Assembly (NCBI GenBank): GCA_030374805.1
Contig: JARGSG010000017.1
Coordinates: 620,001-684,000, forward strand
Reading direction: 5' to 3'
Source of the DNA: Gracilaria gracilis
Taxonomy: Eukaryota; Rhodophyta; Florideophyceae; Gracilariales; Gracilariaceae
DNA: 64,000 nt
The position numbers and the translations under genes were made by a program. The stretch's first letter is position 1. Each line of letters starts with the position of its first letter. The notes beneath the pieces are model-generated. The model saw only the letters and a program-made list of their open reading frames with translations. It did not search any database and was not told the origin of the DNA. Shown here piece after piece: positions 23,077 to 32,975 of this stretch.

Positions 23077-23418
23077 TTTACGCATGCACGGGAAGAGGGT
23101 GCGTTGACGGGTTATGATTCGAATTTCTGGAGCGGACGAGAGATGGCAGCGGAGGGGAGGAAACAGCGCAAGGGAGACTGCAGCGGGCGGGGGATAACTG
23201 CCGCAAAGATAGGAGAGTGCGCGAGAGCCGGAAGCGGGCGGGAGAGGATAGCAACTATACAGCACGGACCAGGTTCCTTCAACACGACAGGGAGATGTGC
23301 AAGATGCCTGAGATGCGCGTGAAGCCGTGCAGAGGTGTCAGGGAAAGCGGGGACACTCGAGGGATACGGAACTTCGTGATTGCAAAGATATACGCGAAGT
23401 TATAGGGAACGGTTGGTA

Positions 23419-23492
23419 GGACAGCAGACCGGGGTGGCGTGGCGCTTCATCAGTGCACTGATGAAGTGCCACAACCCCCTGGTCCGCTGTCC
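23419..23492. repeat. 75-bp palindrome family, A1
   Basis: An inverted repeat GGACAGCAGACCGGGGTGGC...TGGTCCGCTGTCC centred on CATCAGTGCACTGATG. It folds into one long hairpin with few mismatches. It is the first of a family of at least eight copies shared by elements A and B. Confidence 0.85.
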
Positions 23493-23533
23493 CACGAAAA
23501 AATTTTATTTTCCATATTTTTCAATGACAGCCT

Positions 23534-23609
23534 GGGACAGCGAGCCCGGGTGTCGTGGCGCTTCATCGGTGCACCGATGAAGCGCCACTACACCCCTGTC
23601 CACTGTCCC
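23534..23609. repeat. 75-bp palindrome family, A2
   Basis: GGGACAGCGAGCCCGGGTGT to ACTGTCCC, with the core GCTTCATCGGTGCACCGATG and its continuation AAGC forming a perfect 24-bp centre. It is followed by ACGCGCCGTGAGTGATGAAG, a spacer phrase that recurs beside other family members. Confidence 0.85.
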
Positions 23610-23746
23610 AACGCGCCGTGAGTGATGAAGCTGTGAAAGAGGTATACGTGGCACCGCCAATGCGCAGCCCTACCGGCCGTTCCTTATAACTTGGCGTATA
23701 TCTTTGCATTATATTTACATTCTTAGCCAGATGTTTGGGACAAATA

Positions 23747-24290
23747 CGAAAACCTCCACAAGCAGCTGAGTATTAGGATATAGAAAGAGAAGATGTACTA
23801 TACCTACGTGACACAAAAGATGTCCTAATCTTAGCTACGAAGCGTGAGAGTATGCCACCTTCGCAATGCTACTTACTATGGTTACCCTACTCTTAGTCAT
23901 ATGGTTGTGACAAAATACGAAAACCCTCGTAAGCAGCGTAGGAATAGGACATCCTTTACACCATATAAAGATAGCAGATTTGCTTACTTTATACAACCCA
24001 ATGGATGTCTTATTCCTGGCTACGAAGCGCGAGAGTGTGCAAAACCCTCCGCAAGCAGCATAGAAATAGGATATCCGTTCTACGAAATAAAGATGGAAGA
24101 TGTACTAACTTTATCTCATCTAACGAATGTCCTATGCCTATCCACGAAGCGTGGGGGTGTGCAAAAACCTCCGCAAGCAGCATAAGAACAGGGCATCCTT
24201 TCTATAAAATAAAGATAGAAAATTTACTAACTTCATCTCATAAAACGGATATCCAATTCCTAGCTTCGAAGCGTGAGGGTGTGCAACCTT
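23747..24290. repeat. About 121-bp tandem repeat, three to four units
   Basis: Units begin near 23749, 23919, 24039 and 24160 with the phrase AAAACCCTCCGCAAGCAGCA (variable) and end with CTACGAAGCGTGAGGGTGT. Spacing is 120-121 bp for the last three. The first unit is shorter and more divergent. One degraded unit survives in element B (about 45880-45990). No coding capacity is conserved between units. The array sits just upstream of the dioxygenase-like gene. Confidence 0.8.
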
Positions 24291-24538
24291 CTACGGAAAT
24301 ATATCGTTCTCTTTCCGCAACCGAGACATACTTTCGGTTGTGGAAGAAGATGTATATACCCCGGTAGAAGGTGTGACCACGAAGAAGGTAGGGCGTGGAA
24401 GGTGTTGGGAGGGTGAATGGGGACGGCCTTTATACAGCAGCACACGTGTGGTTGGGGTGGCTCAGATGAAATGTTGAAAATATGAAATATCATCTTTGTC
24501 TAACCGCTCGTTTCAAAAAAACTCAAAATATTTCTTTT

Positions 24539-24614
24539 GGGACAGCGGACCGGGGTGTCGTGGCGCTACATCGGTGCACCGATGAAGCGCCACGACACCC
24601 CGGTTCGCTTTCCC
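24539..24614. repeat. 75-bp palindrome family, A3
   Basis: GGGACAGCGGACCGGGGTGT ... CCACGACACCCCGGTTCGCTTTCCC, near-perfect arms with one mismatch in the core (CTACATCGG against CCGATGAAG). It lies about 360 bp upstream of the dioxygenase-like gene. Confidence 0.85.
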
Positions 24615-24978
24615 GGAAGGAAAATAGCCCGCCACAAATTTTATTTATTTCTTTATTCGTCAAACATTGTTTTACAGGTGTACTATAGATGTAAGTAGCT
24701 TGATGTAGCTTTGTAAGGGTCCCGTGAGTATGCTATAAAATTTTATATAGGCAGAGTGTGTAGTTTAAACTAATATTGAGCGGACGCGCATCCGTGATGT
24801 AGTAGACGGAAAGGAACGAGAGTGAAGGTTACAACTAGCTAACCGATCTCGCGAGAGTTCTCGACGGTCGTAAACATCCTTTTCGGCTCTATAAGCCGCG
24901 TGTAACTGCGATGCTGCCTCGCAAGCATAAAAGAGGCGGGATTCAAGACGACCGAACCCAAGTGCAGGGGTGTCAGAA

Positions 24979-27900
24979 ATGCCGCCCCTAACACGAGGGA
25001 GAGGGAGGGCGAAAGGCCCTACGACACGTATGCCACCAGCCCGAGCAATGAAGAAAAAGCCTTCGCCCGCTGCTAGGCCGGTAGTGAAAGGCGGCGATGC
25101 GGTGCATTTGTTTGTGACGGTGGGTAAAGAAAAGAGCAGGGTGAAAGTAGGACCCGCGGAGGTGAGAGGTGTGGGGTCCGCCGGTGGTGCCGGGAAGGCC
25201 CTTTGCCGATCGCTCCATGGGCATGTTCTAAGCGCGACTGCCCTAGAGAGTGAAGACTTGCTTGTGACCTGGAAGACGAAGATTATAAGTCATGGAAGCG
25301 CGAAGTACCCTTACCGTTTTCGAGGTTCTGAAGAACCACCAAGTACACTGAGCGAGTTATTCTGGGCTGGATTGTATGCGTGGGATACGTCGATGATGGA
25401 CCCAATCGAGATTCCGCAAAGTCCAACTCCAGAGTCCGGGGCTGGCAAGTCTTCTACATCTCAGCCTGAGAGAGTGGTTGCCGTGGAGGTCAAGACACCT
25501 GCTGAGGAAGCTTCCAAAACTCCAGGAAAGCGTTCTCACGGGATGGAGAAGTCCGTCGGAGCGAGCGTCAGCATCATAGAGAACTTCGAAGACGATATTG
25601 TGGAGGTCTTTCAGACGAGTAAGGCTCCGCTTACTGACCCTGTAGAGGACTTGTTCGATGAAGGAGACAGTGCTCCGTCGGAGGAGGTGGACAAAACCCT
25701 GTCTCTCGAGAAGATTTCCGTCGCCGACTATGTTCAGCGCAGGTTGACGATGGATATCGAGATGATTGAAATCCCGAAGAAGACAGTACGAAGTGTGAAT
25801 CTGGGACACAAGGAGGCGACGATGATGAAATGTGGCAACTTTGGGCGACTTCCGTCTTCAGGTTTTATTGCTGTGGTATCTCTAGGGGAGTATGATGTGA
25901 ATGAAATAGTTGTTGATGGGAGAATTGTTGTGCCCGTAACCCCCATAGACGGATATCATCGAATTTTTGTGCTACGAGACTTACATGGGGAGGGCGGGAA
26001 GTGGGTGGATATAGTCCGTTCTTTGGATGTTGTGCTGTGGGGAAGAACGAATGAGAATTCCATCACAATGAACGAGGTACCAGGACTTGGCAATCTCCTG
26101 AACGAAATGAGTTCAAATGTGCTCAAGATGTCGTTTGAAGACAAAATTCATAGCACGGTATCCTTTGTGCAGAACGTCGTGGACGAGCTATATGTCGACG
26201 TGAGGAGCATTACTTCGAAGCAGTTAGCTGGTGCTTTGAAGAGAAGTGAGACTATCGGAGACTACAGCGTGCGTCCTTTGACTCGTTACGCGACATTTGC
26301 TCTGAATTTTGTGGAACGTGAGGGGCTTTTGGAGTTCTTTGAGAAGGTGTGTGAGAAGGATCCAGCCCTGACGGTGACGCATGTCTCGAGTGACCTCCTA
26401 ATGGGTCTCACCGATGGGCAGTTTTGATTTGTCGTACGTTGCTTGCATTGGCATGTGGAACTGAGGTTGTCTTCTTCTACGAGAACAGGTCGTTTTGAAG
26501 ACATGAAGAAGCACTTCTTTCAACGTGCCATAGGTATGTACAATTTATGTAATCTCACTGGAAAGAAGAAGAAGATTAGTGTTGAAGAGATATTGCAGAC
26601 AGTATTCAACTTAGGAGGAAAAAATGTGTCTGTGATGGAATATCTGGGTATGCGGACAGCAAAAATGGAACTTAGCGGTGCGAGGCGTTTACGGGACGGG
26701 TTGGTGTCTATAAGGGTGAAGACCGCGGGTAATAGGCTTCAAGAAGTTTTCAAATTATCGCTTCAAACTTCAGAGGAGGTGAAGGAGGTGGGGAAGGAGG
26801 TGGTTGAAGTCGTGGATGTAGCTGATGGTACGTCAACCGCAGCATCTAATGAGGCAGAAGAAGCTCCCATGTTGTTGGAAGCTTCCATGCAGGTGGAAAA
26901 CCCTAAAGCAGAGCCACCAGGGTTGACTCGGAGCACGCGGAAAAAGATTGCTCCGGTCCGGATGACAGAGGATCGGGGTGGCAAGACTGGGAGCAAGAAG
27001 AAGAAGAAGAAGAGGAGGTTAATTGATCTTACTGACGATGGGGATGAGGTATAAATCCAACCTGCTCCGAAGAGAATGAAGAAGGGCACCATGAATACCG
27101 CTTCTGGAGATATAACAATGGAGGTTGTTACTTTATTCAGGAATATGACGAAGCCTGCATTGAAGAAGTTTCTCACAGAACAGAAAATAAATTTGGTGTC
27201 GTCGAGCGAGGATGAAAGTGGCGGCAGTGAGAACGATAGTAGGTTCATTCAGGACGAGGAAGAAGAGATGGAGGAAGGAACGATGCGTGGATTTGAAGAT
27301 GAGAATCCCGAGAAACCTCCGAAAGAAATGAATAAGACAGGTGAGTGGGCTGGTGGATCGGATATGTCATGAACAAATCTCGTGAATGCGCTACCGAGTG
27401 AGTGGCCGGGAGGGAAGAATGCAGTTAAACATCAGCACCCGTGGATGGAGATGATTCTGTTGCGAAAGGAGAACAGGGCGGGGTGTTTGGGGGTAGCGGA
27501 TTTGAGAGCGGTCCATCACGCGGTGTACTGGCATGCCGCTGGGAATGTGCAAAAGAAGCTGGGTAGCACAAAAGAACCAGTTCTCGGGGTGAAGCTTCCG
27601 TCGAAGGGAAAGCTGAGAGAGGAGGAAGAAGCTCTTTGGATGGCGGCGATGGAGAGAAATGATCTTGCTCGAGAGTACTTTGCGACGAAGAGAATGGAAT
27701 TGATGGAAAGGGGTTTCTGTGTTTTGGGACACTTTGGAACTGACGGAGGTTTGTCAGAGGAGGTGAAAAAGAGGGGCGTGGTGCGGGATGAAAATGTGAC
27801 GGAAGGGTTGCTGGAGTTTTTTGAGAAGGACCTCAAGGAGCAGCCAGACTTGAAGTTTGAAGAGAACCGAACGAAATGGAATCCCATCATCAACGCAGGG

Positions 27901-28723
27901 GAAGGAAAGGATGCTGGGGAGAGGATGCAGGGAATTGGACGATATATTACGACCAAGAAGGAGATCGTTGATTGCATGGAATCTGATGAGAAGAATGTGA
28001 TGATGGTGAGAAAGCGGGCGTTGTTGGATGCGAGGTTTGGGCAATTTGCATCGGCTCTTCGCCTTTGTAACAACAGCGAGGCGAAGAAAAGGATTCATGC
28101 GCTGCAGACCGGAGGGCGTTTGTTTTGTACGTGGTAGGGATGCCCAAGGCAGGTGTGGCACACTGATTTTAGAGGGTTGACGAATGTGGAGAAGGATAAG
28201 GGAGATATTCAGGGGTTCTTCGCGATGGCCTCTGGGAGGAGTTCGTTTATGATATGGGTTTGTGAGAGGTCGCACAATATGTGTGTGACGGATGACAAGA
28301 GTTTAAGGAGGTTATCACGTACAATGGTTGTGAAGAAGTTCAGGGTTCCGCCTTACTCTGTGTTTATTGGGAGGGTGGATGTGTTTCATGCGGGAGCTGG
28401 GTACATGGATGCGTTCGTGAAAGAAAATTGTCTGGGCTATCACATGTACTTTGTACCTGAAAGCTACAAGCTCCCTGACGCGGTGCCCAGGGAGCCAGCG
28501 TCTCGGCCAGAGTTCGTAGGTGGGGACTTCGGGGCTATGGGAAGACCCAAACGACCAGCTGGACGATGATGAAGGTTTGGAGAAAGAGAGTGAAATGGAA
28601 GATATAAAATATGGAGAGGACGAGTACCAAGAGGAAGATGAAGAGATGTCAGGTGGCCCTGCTGAGAATACGGATGGGGACTACGAGGAAAGACAGATGA
28701 TAATAAATGACGACGATGATTAG
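24979..28723 (+). pseudogene. Large protein with putative 2OG-Fe(II) dioxygenase-fold C-terminus
   Basis: The ATG at 24979 opens a frame of about 1,200 codons with four in-frame stops (26425 TGA, 27052 TAA, 27370 TGA, 28135 TAG) and no frameshift until about 28530. There a one-base change of frame leads into an acidic tail ending at 28723. The N-terminus is basic (RGRGRAKG). In the middle, RRLIDLTDDGDEV is a textbook SUMO-interacting-type motif. The C-terminal domain has QVWHTDF (His 28159, Asp 28165), RSSFMIWVCERSHN, GRVDVFHAGAGY (distal His 28387) and YHMYFVP. This is the H-x-D...H order of double-stranded beta-helix dioxygenases. The usual downstream Arg is not obvious. Fungal KDZ transposons are known to carry TET/JBP dioxygenases, so a DNA- or chromatin-modifying role is an attractive inference, unproven. 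Element B lost all but the tail. Confidence 0.55.
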
Positions 28724-28886
28724 GTATAATGTAGCACTTATACTGTTTTGTTTGTTTGTGATAGAAACTTGACATCAAAATTGACCAGGTGATTTGTTTA
28801 AACGGCAACTTAAAAAGAATGGGAGAACAAAAACGGGGTGTGTGCGTAGTTGCAACAGTTACTAGGTTTACAATTTGTTCTAACTA
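28724..28886. other. Shared convergent intergenic segment
   Basis: This stretch lies between the ends of two convergent genes. It aligns with B 48334-48511 through phrases such as GTTTGTGATAGAAACTTGAC and its degraded counterpart, so it is part of the ancestral element. It has no gene. Confidence 0.45.
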
Positions 28887-29716
28887 CTAGAGAATGTGAT
28901 TTCTAAGAACATTGACATAGTTGGTGTGGAAAGGGGCAGAGTCGTGCCTTCCGGCTAGTTTTTCGTCTGCAGAGGTGAGATAGAAGTAAGCATTTCTGGA
29001 TTCATACTCCGAGAAAGTGGCTCGGAAGGAATTAAAGGTGCGGCCGTATTCGAGAAGTGATTTCACCGTAGAAAGGATATTGAAGGAGAGACCTGTGTTG
29101 AAGGTGACTATCCTTAGAAGCTTTCTAATTATAGTTGAGACAATAGTTTTGTACTTGAAAGCCAGTTCATGCATGGTAACGAATCCAATTGAAGAACCGA
29201 CTAGATTGAAGGAAGAGATCCAAACGAGCTTTTCGTAGTAAGCCTTGGAAAAGGTGTTTTCGTCGACGATACTGCAAGTAAGACCTGCGGTTTAGAAACG
29301 TTCAGCTATTGCCAGAGCCCACTTTCCGGTGGCTGTGGTTAGACCATTGGGAGAGAGAGGCGTGAGACCATCTTGTGGGGAAGCGCCGACAATGGGAACG
29401 GCATGTCAAGAGCGGCTCGTGTGCAGTGCTCAATTCCGTGTTGTGAAAGGATGGGAGGAATATGACCATTCTGGATGAAGACCAAGTCTTCTGATCGTGG
29501 TATTAGACAAGATAGAATTACTTTTTCGAGAAGGTTGTTCCTGCCACAGAAGAAGATTGGACCTTGGGGAAGGCAATCTGCGGAAATGAAGTCTTCGATG
29601 GAGAGAAAGATGTCTCGAGGGGAACCATTGTTGTAAATCATGGTGGCAATACGGCCTCTACCTACGACAACAGCTCGGATGATTGTAGAACTCAGGGAAG
29701 ATGAATGGGAGCTCAT
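28887..29716 (-). pseudogene. Conserved minus-strand gene of about 277 codons, element A copy
   Basis: Start MSSHSSSLSS at 29716 and end VLRNHIL-stop at 28887. It aligns end to end with the element B copy (49342-48512). Shared blocks are DLVFIQN, QHGIEHCTRAAL, ISSFNLVGSSIGFVTMH, STIIRKLL and EYESRNAYFYLTSADEKLAG. Copy A has a one-base deletion around 29340-29400 and a stop near 29295. Comparison of the two copies gives the ancestral reading frame, which shows it was a real gene. No domain is recognised; it is Ser- and Ile-rich without membrane spans. The conserved start and stop in both copies support the limits. Confidence 0.7.
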
Positions 29717-30044
29717 TGCGATGAGTTTGTTTGATTGAAGGTATGGACTGTTGGAAGGTTTCGGGTGCTGGTAGCTGTGAAAGGAAAACGGTCTACATTA
29801 TAAGAAGTGGGGAAAGCTCTAAGTACAGGACTGGGCTGTTGGTTTGGTAATGGAAAAAAGTGTTCCAGGGGATAAAGGGATTTGTATGATTCGGTTATGG
29901 AAAGAAATGGGCAGCAGGGCTGTACAGGAGGTAGGGTCGAGGAGTGTGTTTATAAGAATGTATGCAGTGAAATAAAGCATAGAAAGTAAGAGTTTATGGT
30001 ACCGTTGGTACCGTTGGTACTTCCGAGGTGGTGCATCAGGGGTT

Positions 30045-31275
30045 TCATTGGGATATGGTATGGACCGAGGTTGGGAAAATGTGGAGATTTCTAGGAAAAA
30101 AATAAAAATTGTGTGAAATGGACGGAAATAGGAGTGGATATGAATAGGGTACAAAGGGTTGTGCAGCGCAAGTGGGTGTATGGCCGACAGTGCCACGGGT
30201 GGGCGGAGTGGAGGAGAGTGCTTCAACTGTTGCGTCCATCTCGCTTGTTCTTATCTATCTCCGTTATCGTGAACCGCCGTTTATTTCTGCGACGTCGAAT
30301 GAATACGTCGTAGACGAGGAGCTAGTGGCTCTGCTTCACCGGACGAAGGTACCAGAGACGTCACCAAGAAGGAAGGAGGAGGGTGGGGACAAGGTTTTGA
30401 TGGGGGAGAAGGAGAGAAGTGGGGATGGAGAGGGAGGTGGTGGTGATGGGCGTGGAGGGGATGGGAGACGGAAGAGAAGGTTTGATGTGGAGATGAGGGA
30501 GCCGTTGAGTAGGCTTGGAGGGGATCTGAAGTAGCATTTGGGCGACTTGCTTCCTGAGATGGTTAGTGAGTTGGGAGGGGTGGTGCTGAGTATGTCAGAG
30601 ATTGGGTTGCCAATGGATTTGATATCGACGATTAGGAAAAGGATGAAATTGGCTGGAATGGGAACTGGAAGACATGTAAGTGAGATGGTAGATGCGTTGA
30701 GAGGGAGATGGTGACGCTAAAAAGGGAAAATATGGGGCTGAGGGGACGTGTGGAGGTGTTGGAGGCGCACTTGGAACAGGTAGAGAAGGCGTGCCAATTG
30801 TTGTTAGAGTAGAAGGAGCTGGTGAGGGAAGGAGGCGTTGGGAGCAAGGTGGGAAGAGAGAATGGGTCACCGGTGACGCTTGGCTCTCGTGGTGGACGTG
30901 GGTGTGTGAGGGGAAGGAGCGGAAAAGGAAATGGAGGGGAGGTTAGGGGAAGTTGGCTGAGGAAGAGGCTAAAAAGTGGGGTGATGGTGGACGAAAATGG
31001 GGAGGTGTGTGTGGCACGGCAGCTGCCGGGTGGAGCACCACTAGTTTGGTGTGGTAGTGGGGCAACGGCTGTGCAAACGGTGGAGCGCACTGGAGGAGCA
31101 GGAGGAGAAGAGGCTGGGAGGAGTTGGGAGCCGGTTTGGAACTAGGAGGGTGTACGAGAATGGAGCAAGTGTTCCGCTGGAGTTCTTCAACTTGACATTT
31201 AGGGAAACTGAGACTGAGGACTTGAATGCAGGGTTGGAATGCAGGGTCGCTAATGGTGGGTTCGTAATTTTTTAG
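30045..31275 (+). pseudogene. Coiled-coil gene at the right end, element A copy
   Basis: It aligns with element B 49645-50847. The shared order is a hydrophobic segment (SISLVLIYLRYRE, a likely membrane anchor), DEELVALLHRTKV, a Gly/Asp/Glu-rich linker, an amphipathic helical region (ISTIRKRMK...), then RRVYENGASVPLEFFNLTFR near the C-terminus at 31275. Copy A has a stop at about 30532, further stops in 30700-30810 and a one-base loss near 31090. A membrane-anchored or oligomeric accessory protein is possible; there is no recognised family. Confidence 0.55.
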
Positions 31276-31329
31276 ATTGTTTTTGACGAGTGTGGGGAAT
31301 CTAAAGTTACGAGCGGTGGCAGAAGAACT

Positions 31330-31507
31330 GCAAACTAGCCTTCAACTCTAGTAGGTGAAGTTTGAACTGCACTGAACGGAAACGTAATTTCCAAAAAAAT
31401 ATTCCCTTGTCAACTAGCGCAAACGGAAAAAATGCTAGTTTTTTCGGACTTTTATTTTCACAACTAGCGATCAAGCATACTAAACTAGCACTTCGAGGAC
31501 ACCGACG
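31330..31507. repeat. Element A right terminus with subterminal motifs
   Basis: AAACTAGC, AACTAGCG or GCTAGTTT occurs five times between about 31332 and 31490. The inverted terminal sequence GCACTTCGAGGACACCGACG ends at 31507 and is followed by the CT target copy. It aligns with element B 50938-51116. Confidence 0.75.
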
Positions 31508-31720
31508 CTGGGGCTATGGCAATACAAGGTGGGCGTCGCGTGCAATCCGTTCAAAATCCCACCTTTTCCGGCGCGCTGGTTTTCGGCATCGGTACGGCGA
31601 TATCACCGAGATGGAATCGGTCGCGCCTTTTTTGCTCAGCCAACTCAGATCAATCGCCGCCCCAACAGGCAGGGTGCGACATGAGCCACTGCTATTGCCT
31701 GGGTAAAATCGGCTGAATGC

Positions 31721-32230
31721 ATGAACGCATCACTCTTGCAGTTGTTTGCGTTGTGTTTAATATCTCCACCGCACTTGCATCAGCAGACCTTTGCCCAAAG
31801 TTTGCGGGATCGAACGGGTGAATTCAATCTCGGTGGGGTGCAGACGATGAAATCGGTGCAACAAACCGCATCACGCTACAGAGTATACTGTCAGCATCAA
31901 AGCTCATCAAGACGGGAAACACGTACAACCTGAGCACTGTGATCAACGCAGACACGCCTGCGTTTGTTCCTCGTACATTGCGTATAACGCTGTTGCGACC
32001 GAACTAGTTTCATACCAGCGGAACCGTGCTGAATGGTTTCAGCTTCGACGACCGCTTCATCATAGGCTGGCTAGGTATCGGCTCGCAGCTGAACGCGCGC
32101 GGTCACGTTGGAACACGCGGTGTGGACTACAACGGCTTCAATATGTTCAGCTTTCATACTCCGGTCGGTCTGACCAAGCTCGGAATCGAAAATCTTTCGC
32201 GTAAAAAGGCTCGGTGCTGCCCCAAAACGA
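31721..32230 (+). pseudogene. Secreted cyclase / kynurenine-formamidase family protein
   Basis: The start at 31721 gives a signal peptide (MNASLLQLFALCLISPPH) followed by TGEFNLGGVQTM. After a frame change come SASKLIKTGNTYNLSTVI, DRFIIGWLGIGSQLNARGHV, then VDYNGFN and PVGLTKLGIENLS. This is the cyclase family (metal-dependent hydrolase fold) order, in which GTQIDxxxHVG binds metal and GLTKLGIE precedes the next active-site block. The metal motif is altered here (SQLNARGHV). The gene stops about halfway; the rest of the domain is missing. It sits 210 bp right of element A. It looks like a dead duplicate of a host gene. Confidence 0.65.
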
Positions 32231-32970
32231 CTTGGAGAAGTATATGAACTGCATATTGATAACGATGGCACTGCGACTTCGTCAATGCTCGCGTTATGGG
32301 TTCCCACGAAGAAGTGGAGGCCTAATATGATGATAGGTGCTTGATTTGTTTCCGTGTTTTTAGGGCCTCGAAGATCATGGGAATGAAATTGTCTCGCATT
32401 TACCTGGGGAGGACGTTCAATTGGTCCACTGGTTAGGCTTTGTATGAAGTCTGGCATGGTAGAACAATTGCTCACAGTTCATCTTGGAATGGTTTGAGAC
32501 GACTTGCACTGTTGGACAATCCTCGAAATCGATCAAGACTTGCTGCTTTTTCGAAGTTTAAACATTAGTGCTCCGCAATCGTTTCGATGCAAGAATGAAC
32601 TGCACGAGGCTTATCCTAGCTTAAACCGTTAACCCCCTAACCCCTATGAGTGGACAGACCGATGCACAAATGCGGTGTTTTAAAGACGGCGACCGCCGGC
32701 TCACTTACCCATTTCGTCATCATCGTGTTCATAGTGGGTTTGCTGCCAGAATTTCTGGAACCCGAATCATTCTTGACAACCTAGTTGGGCATTCCATGGT
32801 CTCGAAAACCTATCCCAGAGGTCATTTTGAACCCATAAATAAGTTAAGTGAGCAATGCTGACACACCCTATCCCAGACAACAATCCAACGAACAAGATCT
32901 GAATAGAGGCTGCAAACTTGGCATAAACATTTCTCCCCATAACCGTAATCTCCTAATTTCTATACTTTCG
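32231..32970. other. Unassigned sequence between two host pseudogenes
   Basis: Short open frames such as 32646-32861 (71 codons) have no recognisable product. I see no repeat or RNA gene. A plus-strand CCCAACCCC-like run near 32630 is not repeated. Confidence 0.3.
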
Positions 32971-32975
32971 AACCA

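Larger units (their letters stand above)
16404..31507 (+). mobile_element. Element A: 15.1-kb multi-gene CACTA/Plavaka-like DNA transposon
   Basis: The left end CGTCGGTGTTATCGGAATGC is an imperfect inverted match of the right end (GCACTTCGAGGACACCGACG), and CT sits on both sides (16402-16403, 31508-31509). A second element (42744-51116) shares ends, gene order and internal repeats, which fixes the boundaries independently. Contents from left: zinc-finger transposase remnant (+), long minus-strand gene, palindrome cluster and 121-bp tandem repeat, dioxygenase-like gene with acidic tail (+), conserved minus-strand gene, coiled-coil gene (+). All genes carry stops or frameshifts, so the copy looks dead. 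A 2-bp target duplication fits the CACTA superfamily in the broad sense. Orientation follows the transposase. Confidence 0.85.

Noticed and set aside
23065-24367. Plus-strand ORFs of 60-120 codons through the palindrome and tandem-repeat zone
   Set aside because: They follow the 121-bp repeat period and are not conserved in frame between units.
23419-24614. CRISPR-like array from regularly spaced palindromes
   Set aside because: The repeats are long inverted repeats with irregular spacing in a eukaryotic transposon, and no cas genes are present.
24979-28569. Stop-codon reassignment or programmed readthrough in the element A genes
   Set aside because: TAA, TAG and TGA all interrupt frames at positions that differ between copies, which is mutation rather than recoding.
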